Source of the DNA: Lates calcarifer
Lineage: Eukaryota > Chordata > Actinopteri > Centropomidae
Assembly (NCBI RefSeq): GCF_001640805.2
Contig: NC_066838.1
Coordinates: 14,870,763-14,934,762, forward strand
DNA length: 64,000 nucleotides
Direction of reading: 5' to 3'
A model generated the notes under the pieces. The model ran no database searches. It was not told where the DNA came from and saw only the letters and a program-made list of their open reading frames with translations. Positions 37,507 to 48,621 of the stretch are shown here, piece after piece. The position numbers and the translations under genes were made by a program. Position 1 is the first letter of the stretch; each line of letters starts with the position of its first letter.

Positions 37507-40005
37507 AATGTAATACGCTGCAATATTGGCACGTGGATGCACATACCACCAGAAAGACAAAGTCACACTGACTCCATGTTTCTTTATAGAGTCCAAGACA
37601 ACACATTAACCTTGAGTTCACACACACATATATAAGCACATAGATACAGATAAAATACAAATACACACACACTCTCTCTCACACAACTTAGCTGCTTTGC
37701 CTCTCTTACATTAACATTCCTATATTTTTATATGGCCGCTCCATGTGACATCATAACCTTTCATTTCACATGAAAATCCTTCTCTTCCCAATTCATTTTG
37801 ACATATTGGCATCAAAATAGCGCCCCACACCAGGCATTCTCCCCTTTGAAAACTAGCCAAGGAACTTAATTACTATCATCAGCTTATTTTGACTCTTCAT
37901 CCCTCTTTTTTCCCCTAATTTTCTCCCCTCGCTCCTCTGTCTCCCTGCATGTCTCCCTCTGGGATCCCCCTATATTTAGAGATTGACCCTGGAAGTTCTC
38001 TACCTGCCTGTTGAGAGCAGGCAGGCTGATGATGATCACTGCTTTCATGATGAGATATGTCCTCACCTTCAGGGTAGAGTACTCCGGTATTGATTCTGGA
38101 CGTGGTTTCACTTTCTGTTGTTTTCTGGGCCTTAGAAAACAAGGGAAAATCAATAACCTGAACTGATCTGGAGGTGTGGCTTAGTCAACAGTGGAAACTT
38201 AGGAGTGTATTAATGATATCTATACTGCATGAGCATGACTGAATACGTATGGTATATGCAGAGATCTCCTTTACAACAAGGCTCGGCCTGACTTTGAAAT
38301 GTCTACTGAATGTGGAGTGACACAAAGGAAATCTCCCTCCAGCAAATGTTTTCTTCCCACACTGCAGGCAGCAGTTAAGTGCCGTCTGTCTAGTCAGTTC
38401 AATCAAATCAACAGTTAATGTATACAACCACAGTCTGGCAGCCACAGGCATCAGCTACCATTTTGTCTGTGGTGTGTGTGTGTGTGTGTCTTATGTGACA
38501 GCCACTCGTGGTAACACTATGTCAGAGCCAGCATACATCCACTGGGAAAGATGGTATCTGACCCCAAAGCAATGATGGTGATCGAGGTGGGCAAAAGGTA
38601 ATTATGTCAGGAGGGGCAGATGAGGTGGGTGAGTAGAACGGAGAGTGAGGAGAGTGACAGTCGCAGGAAATGTAGTAAGAGGTGTGCAGAAAATGAAAAT
38701 GAAGGAAAGGCATGGGACAATAGAGGTGGAGAGGGTGGCAGATAAAGGTCACAATGACAGAACGATGAGTCATCCAGTAGAGTACAGCAGCATCTCTCTC
38801 TCTATTTTACACAATCACTCTCTCCGCAATCTGTCTGTTTGTTTTGACAGCAGTACCTAACATGACTGGCAGCAGATCACCCCTTCCAACAGCTAGAAAA
38901 AATCAAATGTGTCTAAACATCTGGGTTTGAATATGCTACAGATATTATTTCGGATGTGTGTTAGTACTATATGTGTGTGTCTGAGATAATTTTATCTTGT
39001 GTGTTTGCAATGTAGGACATATGACTAGACAGGGAGTTACACCTTGCCTGCTGCTGCCTGTGGCTGGAAACAGGAACTGATCAGCCAATCAGGATTAAGA
39101 AATAATCTGATTTTTGCAGAACCACTGGCAACAGTATCATCAGCCTTAGCAACCATCCTTTCCTGCAAAGCCAATGGTGTGAGGCTGGTGAACCACATAC
39201 ACTGGAAGAAAAAGTGAGCCACATATACTGTGGGTGGCAGGTGTGAGGATCAAAAAAAAAAAGTTTTATCTTACTCTATGTCATCTTATGTGTGTAATAA
39301 TAAATTGTAATTATTATGGTGCTTATTTCAAGGGGATCAACTAGATTTTTAGGGGGCTTTAATTCAGGTTAAGGAAAATATATATATCCTAAAATCAGAG
39401 GGCTTTATAGCCTGAGCAGTATTCAACACTGTCTATCATTACACCATTGGTTCAGATGTGGGGAAAAAATGGATGCACCATCAGTTAGCAATGCAAAAAC
39501 TAGATTATAGGAAAGGGGTTGGTGACACACCTAGTGTATCACTTGAATCTGCAGTTTGTGTTTTCAGAGCCTTAAAGTGAGTTTCAGAACTTTGCTGTAC
39601 ACAACCTGCAACCAAATGGGAGACCAATGCAGTTAGCAACTAGGAAGTTGGTAGAGACCAAAAATGGAGCTAAAAGAGAATAAATATTGGTCTTACAGTA
39701 GCCAGATAGCTAGAAATACAACAGAAACACACCTCCAAATTAATGATAACATTTTAAGTCATTCCATCATCCTAGAGATGTTGGAATGTCCTTTAATCAG
39801 TAACTGTTGTTGGCATTTAACCTAATAATATCACTGTGTTATGTGTGAGATGTTGGCTCATGAATAGGTAGTTGGCATTGTCTTAGCTCCACTTAGACCT
39901 GCTGTCCAAAAGGAGTCCCTGAGACTCAACCTGCCTGTGGGGCAATACACTGATCCTCTGCCAGAGAGACACAAGCACACACAAATAAAACACCTATAAA
40001 CACAC

Positions 40006-40028
40006 ACGCACACACACACACACACACA
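40006..40028. repeat. (CA)n microsatellite
   Basis: About 11 CA units after an interrupted CA-rich lead. Confidence 0.85.
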
Positions 40029-43000
40029 CTAAATGACACACTGCCAACCTTGCCTTTCTCAGAGGCCATGTGCACATAAATGCCGCAGCAGTTGACACTG
40101 ATACAAACAGCTTAAGTGGTGATCTCTCCAGTGCACCTGCAGAGAGCTGAATCTGTTCTATATGGCTACTCTCTTTATCTTACCAACAACCCTGCCTTGT
40201 TGCTATGGAGATTTCCTGCTGTAGTGCTTTGGCTGGTTGTGAGTCTTGATGACATCATAGGTATTTTAGTGATCTGAAAGGCAGTGTCATACCTTCCACT
40301 GACATCTTTAATGGTGAAGCCAGAGATAGACAAAAGAAAAATTGGTGGTATTTAGTCAAGAAGTATGTCGCCACATTTCCAACAAGCCACACAGAAGGGC
40401 AGTCGTGCAATAGCCAAGGTAGATGGCAGAGTTATTAGCAAGCTGGTGGGCTTACTGGAACTATAAAACACACTTGCTCATACACAGCGTGACAGTGTGA
40501 TGGCTGTAAACCTCTGTTAGAATGTTAATATTTACCTCCCCGGCTCAGAGATGATCTGGAGTTTTCCACTGGGCTCTCACACTGTTCAGTTCTCTTTAAG
40601 GCCGAGCCTTGCACTTCAGGGAGCTGCCAAATGTGTGGCAACGTGATATACAGTAATGTTCCCATGGAATTAAAGTCGGGAATCACTATCTCTTTTCTAT
40701 GCCAACTATAAATCTCTGGTGCCTCTTATGTTGCAGTCCTTAAATCAGATATAATAGTGTCTTTTATTTTTAATATTTTCCTTCTGTTTCACAGATGTTT
40801 ACAAATAGATTCAGTACTATCTCATGCAGGACTGGCCCAGTCACCCTATTACAGAGAGGTTGCCTTGTTCTGTCTGTTCAGCACAACTACATTAGAGACC
40901 TTTGTTGTATGAGTGTGTTTTCCTGTAACCAGCCGTCTAAAGGGCTGCGAGCCAGACGTTGCTCTTCCCTTCTAAAAGACTGTCACTGTGTACGGCTCTG
41001 CATCATATTGAACAGTGACATTTCCTGTGTGTCAACTGAATTTTTAAGGACACTGATCAACTCAGAAGCAACGTTGAACAATTGAACCCGTAAAAACGTG
41101 TCCCTATTTTTATCATGCAAAGAATTACATTTCTGTTACAGTAAAAGCACTGTAGTCACTTGATCTGGTGCCCTGCTTTAAGCTATTTTATGTTTTTGCT
41201 TAGCTTTGTTTTGCTTAGTGTTTTTACTAAAAATCAACACATTGGAACAAATGGGAAGAGTGGTTTAAGTGCACAAACATCCGGGATGTTTGTTTCAGCC
41301 TTTTCTAGTCATATTTGCCCTAACTGAAATACTCTGTATGTACACAGAATAGGTAATAAGGTCTGTAATTGGACCCCAGATAGTCTCTCAGACATAAATG
41401 AGCACAATTCTCTCAGTAATTGAGTGAGAGCAGACTGTAGTTCCTCTCAAATAAAGACAGTACAACTTGTAATCTCTTTATATGGGTCATGTTTAAGACA
41501 GCACAGAATAACACAGAACAAATACTGGCATACACAGCCTTCCCCTGACAACATTCTGCCCCATCCCAAGAAAAAACACCAGTGCACTCTGGGATAAAAG
41601 AGAGCCATCCACAGGCATGTGTATACATGTGTGTGTGCGTGTTTGTGTTTGTGTGTCTGTGTCTGTGTGAATGTGCATGCCTTTGTATTGTTCTCCATGT
41701 GCAGGTCAGGGGAATAGCAGCAACCAGCACACATATGTTTGTATGTATGTATGTGTGTGTTTCACATATTAGCAATACAGAGCACACAGAGCTAACAAAG
41801 GCATATGGCTAACAGTCTTTGATTTGTATCACAGTTTCATATCAGCAAATCACGGTTGGCGTCAGTTTTTGCCACTTTTTGACTCAAAGCAAAAGCTGTC
41901 TGTCAGTTATTGTTCCGTAATGAATATCAGTTCCCAGAAACGTGGATATAGAATGTAGAAATCCTTGTAAAGTCCAGGAGTGAAATGTGCTTTGCAAAAT
42001 TGCTGGCTGTTTTCCTGAAGCTGTCCTTTTGAATTTTAGATAGAAAGCAGTATGGAGAAATGTCAGAGTCCATAACACACACAGTCCAAGCTGAATTCTG
42101 TCACTGTCTGAATCACTTTTTGATCCTGTGATGGTTACACTCACAGTGTGTTAACTCCAGAACAGAAGCAGTAGTAAAACTGCGGCTACAAAACTGTATG
42201 TGGAATATATCATGTTTTTTTTTTTCTTGCAATTGCATTTTGTTGCATTTTTGGATTGAATGGTGGTCCACTGGAGGAGAACTGCTAGGCACCGCTTGTT
42301 AGAAGTCCAGGTTTGAGGACACCGGTCAGGAGGATGAGGGCTGGGGAAGAAAAATTGATCCAGTGGGAGCTCTGTCTCAACACTTTGGCCCATCTGGCCT
42401 AACAGAAAGACCAGGGTCATTGCGCCCCTATAAGGAAAAAGTGTCACTCTAGGTTAATGGATTAGAGCTTTAAAATGAGAAAATCTTTCTCAGTAATTAA
42501 TCAGTGGACATTAGTCGAAGGTCACCTGTGTCATATTTATGCTCCTTATCAAATGTAGTCTATTTACCTAAATGGGAGGCAGTCTAATTGGGGTCATCAG
42601 GGGTTCCAGGAGGTCTGAGCAGAAAAATGGAACAACTTTTACCTGAGAGAGGGACAGAGATAGAGAGCGGAGGAGGAGGCGGAAAAGAAAAAGCAATATT
42701 GTTAGAGCTGCACAGCGTGGACGGACCCATCACACAGTTTGGTAGTTATTAACAATGCAAGACTGCTCCTCTTCTCCCTGCTGTCTCATTACTACTCATG
42801 CAAAAATCATACTGTAAACACTGTCAGTTCAGAAGAGGAGAGGAAAGGAGAGGAGAGGAGCAGGCAATGTTGAGATAAGAGACACTGTCCTGCAACAAGA
42901 CAGTCAAAATTTAGCTGGAACTGACAGCCACATGTCCCCTTCATATGTCTTTTAGTGAACTGGATGTGCATCCTAAGAGCTCCCTTACTGCACGTTACCC

Positions 43001-44080
43001 TGTCCACAAGCATCAACTAAATGTCTGGACTGTGGTGAACTTAAACAGAGAGGAGCGGAGGTATAGAGAAGTAATTATAGAATCTGCCAGAGAAGTAAAA
43101 CTCATGTGAGCTGTGGGGATTCACATCAGCAGAGTAAGAACTGAAAGGATGAGTGTGCATGGGCCTTTATTATGTCTGTGTTTTTGTCTCTACCAATCCA
43201 TCCTGCCTGTGCCCACCAGAGTAGCTCTCAGACTGGCCAATCTTATTAGATGATAAACGAGAAGCTCCCAATCTCCTCCACAATATATCTCGCTTTCTGA
43301 TCAATAGACTGGTGTTTCTCCTCGCTGGAGCTTTTATGTGACCTGCTAAATGAGCAGGCTTTTTAAGTGATGACTCATATGGAGGTTTTCACTGAAAAAA
43401 TGATGAAGTCAAGGTCAGGGGTCAAAATGGAAAGGAATAATCAATGAAGAGGTCGCTCTGTGGGACCTCCCACTTTGCCTATAGGGTACCACAGCTGATG
43501 AGACTGCCCTAATTATTGCTCAACCATGACTGCAGAGGTACAGTATACATATTAATGGTCTACTACCACACATGTGCTCAAAAGCACACATGCGAGTGGT
43601 GACACACAAAACCACACTAAATAGATTTAAGAGCACGACTGCTTTGACAGATTCCCCATCCAGGCCTTTTAAAAATTTTATTTCCTTCTCACCCTCTCTC
43701 TGTTTCAGTTAGAGTAATCACAGTCTGGGAGGACACTGAACATAAATCTAGACATAAATCTGCAGGAAGAGCGGCACAGCAGTTTCAAAGACAGGAATCC
43801 GGTACGGGATATAAAAGCAAGGTAGAGGGTTACACAGTGGCTAAGACCATTTTCAACCCAATTAATACACTAATATAAAAGAATCATGATTTATAAATTC
43901 TAACAAATAAAACACAGAATAAACCTGTATTAAAAATCTGAATGTAAGCAGCAATAACAGTGTCCAGCCAGCAGCGCTACTTTTACTCTTGCTGGCTGGT
44001 ATTTCATTGTTATTTGGCCTGTGTGCTTGTAAGAACACACAGAGGTCACCAAGCAGGTATGAGCCACCTGTTCTGGTGGC

Positions 44081-44094
44081 CCACCAGGGGGCAG
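44081..44094 (+). promoter_or_regulatory. CTCF-like motif, full consensus match
   Basis: CCACCAGGGGGCAG matches the vertebrate CTCF core CCANNAGRKGGCRS at every position. It lies between kcna2 and kcna3. Binding in vivo is inferred. Confidence 0.5.
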
Positions 44095-44501
44095 CACTGA
44101 GACAAACTGGGTGGGCATGCCGCTGGTGCCCTTATTCGTTTCATAGACAAAGTCAGCTGAAGGTGAAAGACGACCTGGGCACACAGCAGGAGCATCACGC
44201 CCAGCATGCAGAACAGGAGAGACTATATACACACTCAGGTCTACACATGTAGCTATACATCTGCAACCCGTGACACAATACTGTATATTTAAACAAAGAA
44301 ACAAACATCTTGCTTTCTTAAGGTTGTGATATTAACGGATGGAGGAATTGTAAGGAACTCTCCTGATCTGCACATCTTAGTAGAGCTCATGTAATTCTCT
44401 TGAGGGTTCACTCAGAATTGCCTGAACTGACAAGTCTATAAAACACACGCGTAAATCTACAAACAAAGAGACAGGGGGGCATGTCAGTGCCCAGAACTTA
44501 C

Positions 44502-44650
44502 CTGTTTTATCAGTGGGAGAACAGCAGCCTCTGCTGAGCGCCCGCAGTAGCGCACTCAGGACAGCCAGACACAATGTGCTCCCAGTCCATTCATAATTCC
44601 TCACGCGCTGACACTCCTTTCCCTTTCCCGGCTTGGCCTCTTTCTCGAGT
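44502..44650 (-). other. kcna2: candidate distal first exon of kcna2 ending in a perfect splice donor
   Basis: The minus strand carries CAG|GTAAGT, the exact consensus 5' splice site, with its GT at 44500-44501. It ends a CpG-bearing segment that follows a CT-repeat (44662-44681). The upstream edge is a guess. The nearest downstream strong acceptor on this strand that I recognised is that of kcna2 (32250-32251), implying a first intron of about 12 kb. The open frame through the exon has no ATG start, so the exon is read as untranslated. Confidence 0.4.
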
Positions 44651-44661
44651 TGTGTGACTTT

Positions 44662-44681
44662 TCTCTCTCTCTCTCTCTCTC
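44662..44681. repeat. (CT)10 tract next to the candidate distal kcna2 exon
   Basis: CT run on the plus strand; on the minus strand a GA tract just upstream of the candidate exon. Confidence 0.9.
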
Positions 44682-44945
44682 ATTTTCGAGGGACAGTTCG
44701 TGGTGGCAATTTGTAAACAGACCTCCTTTTACTTACTCCCAATTGTGTCAGTGTTAAAGTCACTATAGTGAGCTTGCTGATTAGTGATAGTGGCGCTGGG
44801 CGTGTTTGGACTGTTTTTTTTTGTTTGTTTGTTTTGTTTTTTTACGCGCTCGAAGCTTTGATGGCAAAAAAAACAGTCTTGTTAGAGACTGGAGACGAGC
44901 TATTTAGATGAGAATCTTCAATATAGCTTCCAAGCCATCTGGGAG

Positions 44946-45020
44946 GTTACTGTGGAAACAAGGGTGCCATGGCAACGGTGACTGGGGGGTTACCGAGGAA
45001 ACGACCGTCGCCATGGAGAC
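44946..45020. promoter_or_regulatory. cluster of four X-box-like (RFX) binding sites
   Basis: Four 14-base sites resembling the RFX X-box (GTNRCC, two bases, RGYAAC) lie within 75 bases: 44946-44959 GTTACTGTGGAAAC, 44963-44976 GGTGCCATGGCAAC, 44989-45002 GTTACCGAGGAAAC and 45007-45020 GTCGCCATGGAGAC. Each keeps at least one good half-site, with one or two mismatches per site. The cluster lies about 0.3-0.5 kb upstream of the candidate distal kcna2 exon and about 1 kb beyond the kcna3 stop. RFX factors act in neuronal and ciliary promoters; their use here is inferred. Confidence 0.45.
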
Positions 45021-45754
45021 TGCATCACAGCGGGCTATATTTGAGGCATCCAAAGAGAAGCACGCTCCATCTTTGATCGCTGTATGTGTGCGCGAAAGAG
45101 TTCTGTGTTTCTCCTCTCTCACGTGTGTGTCTTGCACCGATAATGAGACAATGACAGTCGGCTGGCCCCTGTGTTTACATGGCGCCGTTTACGCAGTAAA
45201 TAGCCTATCAGGACAGTTCATGTTAAGGAATTATAGTAGGGGGGGTATTTATTTATTTTTTTTTAAAGACAATAGCATTTGGACTAGACTTTAACGCACA
45301 ATAAAGGCATAGCACAGAACGGTCTAATTGAGATAATATATGCTGAACTGTGTTTTCAGACGTTACATGTGTTTAAAACACACACACATATTTAAATGAT
45401 TCTGAATATTATACATAGGCTATGACTGACGAATCACGACTCATAACGCATGTTAATACAATGTGAGTGTCCTTCGAGTAGCATACATTTGCACTCAACT
45501 TTCACAGTTACAAAGCTTCTATTTCTACCTGTTGTGATAATATATCGGCTATTGCACAACGCACAACAGGTCAAGTCCTTCCCTCAGAGAAGAATAGTAG
45601 GCCTAATACTTTAAGGAGCTCCCTCTCTCTCTCTCTCTCCCTCTCTCCAAGTGCGGATGGAACCATACGGAGTTATGAGTTCAGATCACTGAAATGAAAA
45701 TATCCTGATTCTTTGAATGGAGCACAAAGCAGCGTCTCTGAACAGACAGGGTTT

Positions 45755-45755
<1 letters not shown>

Positions 45756-45787
<32 letters not shown>
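45756..45787. repeat. (CT)16 microsatellite in the kcna3 3' flank
   Basis: Uninterrupted CT run. A (TCCTCA)n and CCTT-rich low-complexity stretch follows at about 45885-45940. Confidence 0.95.
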
Positions 45788-45789
<2 letters not shown>

Positions 45790-45792
45790 ATT
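45787..45792 (-). terminator. kcna3: candidate kcna3 polyadenylation signal AATAAA
   Basis: TTTATT on the plus strand gives AATAAA on the minus strand, 180 bases beyond the kcna3 stop and directly followed on that strand by a (GA)n tract. Another cluster of TTTATT copies lies near 45246-45256. Either could serve; known Kv1 transcripts often have long 3' UTRs. Confidence 0.3.
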
Positions 45793-45971
45793 CCTTTCTT
45801 TCTTTCACCTGATCTACCGGGGTTTCCACACGCTGGTGCGCAACGACAGAACCAGCTGTGTGTTGACACGTCCCACCCCCCTCCTCCTCATCCTCATCCT
45901 CATCCTCCCTCCCTCCCTTCCTTCCTTCCTCCCCCCTTCCCGTGTTCAGGGGCCGTGACTCTAAAACTTGG

Positions 45972-47549
45972 CTACACGTCGGTGAAAATCTTTTTGTTTA
46001 TGTTCACGCAATTCTGCGAGTTGTTTTGCGTGGTGGTGGGGAAGTTGGGCTGCTGTTTGAACGCGCTGTTGATCCCGTGCTCCTCTATCACCATGTACTC
46101 GCTCTTGCTGAGTGAGGAAGAGGAGCGAGTCTTCCTCAGATCCTCTGTGTCTGCCAGAGGCTGACAGCTGCCCACGTGCAGGTACTGTGCCTGCTCCTCG
46201 CCTTCCGTCTCTCTGTGGTAGAAGTAGTTGAAATTGGAGACGATGACAGGCACAGGCAGGGCAATTGTCAGCACACCTGCAATTGCGCATAGAGAGCCCA
46301 CAATCTTTCCTCCGATCGTCACGGGGTGCATGTCCCCGTAGCCCACGGTGGTCATGGTGACAACAGCCCACCAGAACGCGTCCGGGATGCTGTTGAAACC
46401 CGAATCTGGGTCGTCTGCCTCAGCAAAATAAACAGCGCTGGAGAAGAGGATGACACCGATGAACAGGAAGAAGATTAGCAGGCCCAATTCGCGCATACTG
46501 GCCTTTAGAGTCTGTCCTAAAATCTGAAGCCCCTTGGAGTGACGCGAGAGTTTGAAGATGCGAAACACCCGAACAAGCCTAATTACGCGCAGAATCGCTA
46601 ATGACATGGCCTGCTGTCCGTTCCCCTGCCTCTCTGCCAGCTCTGTGCCGAGGGTGATGAAATAGGGGATGATGGCCACAATGTCTATGATGTTCATAAT
46701 GTTTTTGGAGAACGTGGCTTTACTCGGGCATGCAAAGAAGCGCACCAGCAGCTCGAAGGAGAACCAGATGATGCACAACGTCTCCACAACAAAGAACGGG
46801 TCTGAGAAGGGGCTGATGAGATATGGGAGTGTGCCATTTATCACAGGCGCAATGGTGATCGGGTCCCTGTTCTCGTCCCTGAACTCCGGTAATGTCTCTA
46901 AGCAGAAGATGACAATGGAGATGAGAATGACCAGGACAGACACTATAGCTATTCCCCGGGCGGGACCCGAGCTCTCCGGGTATTCAAAAAGCAGCCACAC
47001 CTGTCTTTGAAATTCATTCTCTGGCAGCGGCCGCTCCTCCTCCTTTATGAAGCCCTCATCCTCCCTGAACTTCTCCATAGCCTCCTCACCCAGCTCATAG
47101 AAGCGGATCTCCTCAGAGAAAATGTCAATGGGCACGTTAACGGGTCTTCTGATGCGCCCACCGGACTGATAGTAGTACAGGATGGCATCAAAGCTGGGTC
47201 GGTTCCGATCGAAAAAGTACTCATTCCTGAGAGGATCAAAGTACCTCATCCTCTTCTTGGGGTCCCCCAGCAGCGTCTCTGGAAACTGGGAGAGAGTCTT
47301 GAGCTGCGTCTCGAAGCGTAACCCTGAGATGTTGATGACCACCCTCTCGCAGCATTCGTGATCCGGTTCGTATCGGTCCAGAGAGTGGTGGCCCGGGAGA
47401 GCCGCCGACTCCTCTAGCATGTTGTCACACGCCACGACCGTCATCACGTCGGCCTCTGTCTCGGTGTAGCCGTGGTTCACCAGGTTGTCGCCACGGGTTT
47501 TGGTTGCGCTCGGCGGGGGTGATTGCAGGAGGCTGAGGTGGTCGTCCAT
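45972..47549 (-). CDS. kcna3: Shaker-type voltage-gated K+ channel Kv1.3 (kcna3), complete, single coding exon
   Basis: Predicted 525-residue delayed-rectifier K+ channel alpha subunit; mammalian Kv1.3 sets membrane potential in lymphocytes, microglia and olfactory neurons. T1 about residues 68-171 (FYELG from 150); S1 199-219, S2 250-272, S3 283-301, S4 316-337 with R321, R324, R327, R330, K333 and R336; S5 354-375; filter TVGYGD 401-406 followed by His408; S6 414-444 with PVP 432-434; PDZ ligand TDV. N238 is the S1-S2 glycosylation sequon. The Kv1.3-specific His in GYGDMHP and the ending [12 protein letters not shown] identify it. The frame is open further upstream to 47783, but the only earlier ATG is at 47567 in poor context. 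I chose 47549 because [15 protein letters not shown] matches the mammalian N-terminus. An internal ATG at 47444 (MTVVACDN) matches the shorter start reported for human KCNA3. Confidence 0.96.
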   Translation of the reverse strand: MDDHLSLLQSPPPSATKTRGDNLVNHGYTETEADVMTVVACDNMLEESAALPGHHSLDRYEPDHECCERVVINISGLRFETQLKTLSQFPETLLGDPKKRMRYFDPLRNEYFFDRNRPSFDAILYYYQSGGRIRRPVNVPIDIFSEEIRFYELGEEAMEKFREDEGFIKEEERPLPENEFQRQVWLLFEYPESSGPARGIAIVSVLVILISIVIFCLETLPEFRDENRDPITIAPVINGTLPYLISPFSDPFFVVETLCIIWFSFELLVRFFACPSKATFSKNIMNIIDIVAIIPYFITLGTELAERQGNGQQAMSLAILRVIRLVRVFRIFKLSRHSKGLQILGQTLKASMRELGLLIFFLFIGVILFSSAVYFAEADDPDSGFNSIPDAFWWAVVTMTTVGYGDMHPVTIGGKIVGSLCAIAGVLTIALPVPVIVSNFNYFYHRETEGEEQAQYLHVGSCQPLADTEDLRKTRSSSSLSKSEYMVIEEHGINSAFKQQPNFPTTTQNNSQNCVNINKKIFTDV

Positions 47550-47689
47550 GCGCGGTTGAAGACGCATACAGGGGCGGCCGCCTCGCCCCCTCCGCGTACC
47601 CCGGTCAACCACAGCCGCCGCCACAGCCTCGTCTCCCCTCTCTCTCTCTCTCTCTCCCTGCGCTTCACTTTCACTCCCTACTGTTGCTG

Positions 47690-47784
47690 TTCCCGCCCAC
47701 GGGGAGAGATCTGGGTTTATAAACAGGCCTTCCACCCGCCCACGGCGCGCCAGCGCTGGGTACCTTTCACTGTCCTCCGCCAAT
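47690..47784 (-). promoter_or_regulatory. kcna3: kcna3 core promoter: inverted CCAAT, GC boxes, TATA-like element
   Basis: On the minus strand, in order, lie an inverted CCAAT box (plus-strand CCAAT 47780-47784), a CCGCCC-containing GC-rich stretch near 47734-47750, and TTTATAAA at 47716-47723. This predicts transcription starting near 47690, giving about 140 bases of 5' UTR before the chosen ATG. A further CCCGCCC lies just below the predicted start. The layout argues against translation from the open but ATG-less frame reaching 47783. Confidence 0.5.
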
Positions 47785-47890
47785 GGCAGGACGCACCGAT
47801 ATACACAAGAAGCAACAGACGGGCGTCATTCAACACCATCGTTTGGGCGTGCCCGCCTCCCTCTGCCCCCCTCTCTGTCTTGTAGACACG

Positions 47891-47916
47891 CTCTCTCTCT
47901 CTCTCTCTCTCTCTCT

Positions 47917-47949
<33 letters not shown>
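47891..47949. repeat. (CT)13-(CA)16 compound microsatellite upstream of kcna3
   Basis: A CT run (47891-47916) is joined to a CA run (about 47919-47949), 170-230 bases upstream of the TATA-like element. Confidence 0.95.
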
Positions 47950-47951
<2 letters not shown>

Positions 47952-48590
47952 CCTAAGCGAGTCCAAATAGTGTCCTTTTTGAAACAAGGTCATTGCCCAC
48001 AGATAGGACATTTTCAAATAGGCTCATAAATATATCAGAGCCTCACTTTTGAGAGACAATCGGGCAGGACGCACGGGCATTACGCGTGCATCTTTTGTTC
48101 ATCCAAGAAACGATTTTGGGTGTGCCGTGGTAAAATTAGATGCATTTCCAAATGGGATATCGAGCACAATTCTGTCGGTCTAACTTTCTTATTAACGTGA
48201 GGAGAAGTGACGGTTGGAGTGGCTGGCATCCCATCTTAAATCCTAAGTATAAAATAATTGATGCCTGCGTCCCAAAGTGGCGACAGTACGTGTTGAAGTG
48301 AAGAGGAGCAAACGGGGGAGGGCGGGGGTGGGAGAGAGGGAGGGAGAGAGAGAGAGAGAGAGAGATTGAACAGGTCGATGTCAGAGAAAGAGGGTGTTCT
48401 TCAAATAAAAGCAGTCTGGAAAAGAATATCAAATCTGTCCCATGAAAATACCGTGTGATATTGTGAGTGACACACACACACACACCAGCCCCATCTAATA
48501 TTTAAGGGCTAATATGGTCAATGTCAAAAGGGCAACTATAGCAGGACGAACCGCCGATCCTGTGACAGATTTGATTAGATATAATCACAT

Positions 48591-48617
<27 letters not shown>
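48591..48617. repeat. (AG)n microsatellite
   Basis: About 13 AG units. A similar GA run lies at about 48343-48364. Confidence 0.9.

Positions 48618-48621
<4 letters not shown>

Larger units (their letters stand above)
34450..44499. other. non-coding stretch between kcna2 and kcna3, possibly the first intron of kcna2
   Basis: No coding exon recognised. It holds CT/CA compound repeats at 37.4 kb, a CA run at 40.0 kb and the 44.08 kb CTCF-like motif. Stretches free of simple repeats at about 35030-35230, 40520-40700 and 43200-43390, with homeobox-like ATTA cores, are candidates for conserved regulatory elements. Confidence 0.45.

Noticed and set aside
43930..44604. A possible two-exon minus-strand secreted protein: a signal-peptide-like frame ending at the 44500 donor, in phase with an acceptor at 44175-44176 and a frame reading DFVYETNKGTSGMP
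   Set aside because: The first frame begins at GTG with no ATG, the second exon overlaps the CTCF-like motif, and no family is recognised. A non-coding kcna2 5' exon explains the donor better.
44908..45294. A 128-codon ATG-started plus-strand frame across the X-box cluster
   Set aside because: No recognisable domain; the open frame is explained by the CpG-rich promoter-like sequence, and the second half reads through a T-rich run.
47550..47783. An N-terminal extension of kcna3 to 603 residues
   Set aside because: The extension begins at TTG, lies largely over the promoter elements and a CT-repeat encoding Arg-Glu, and is absent from known Kv1.3 proteins.
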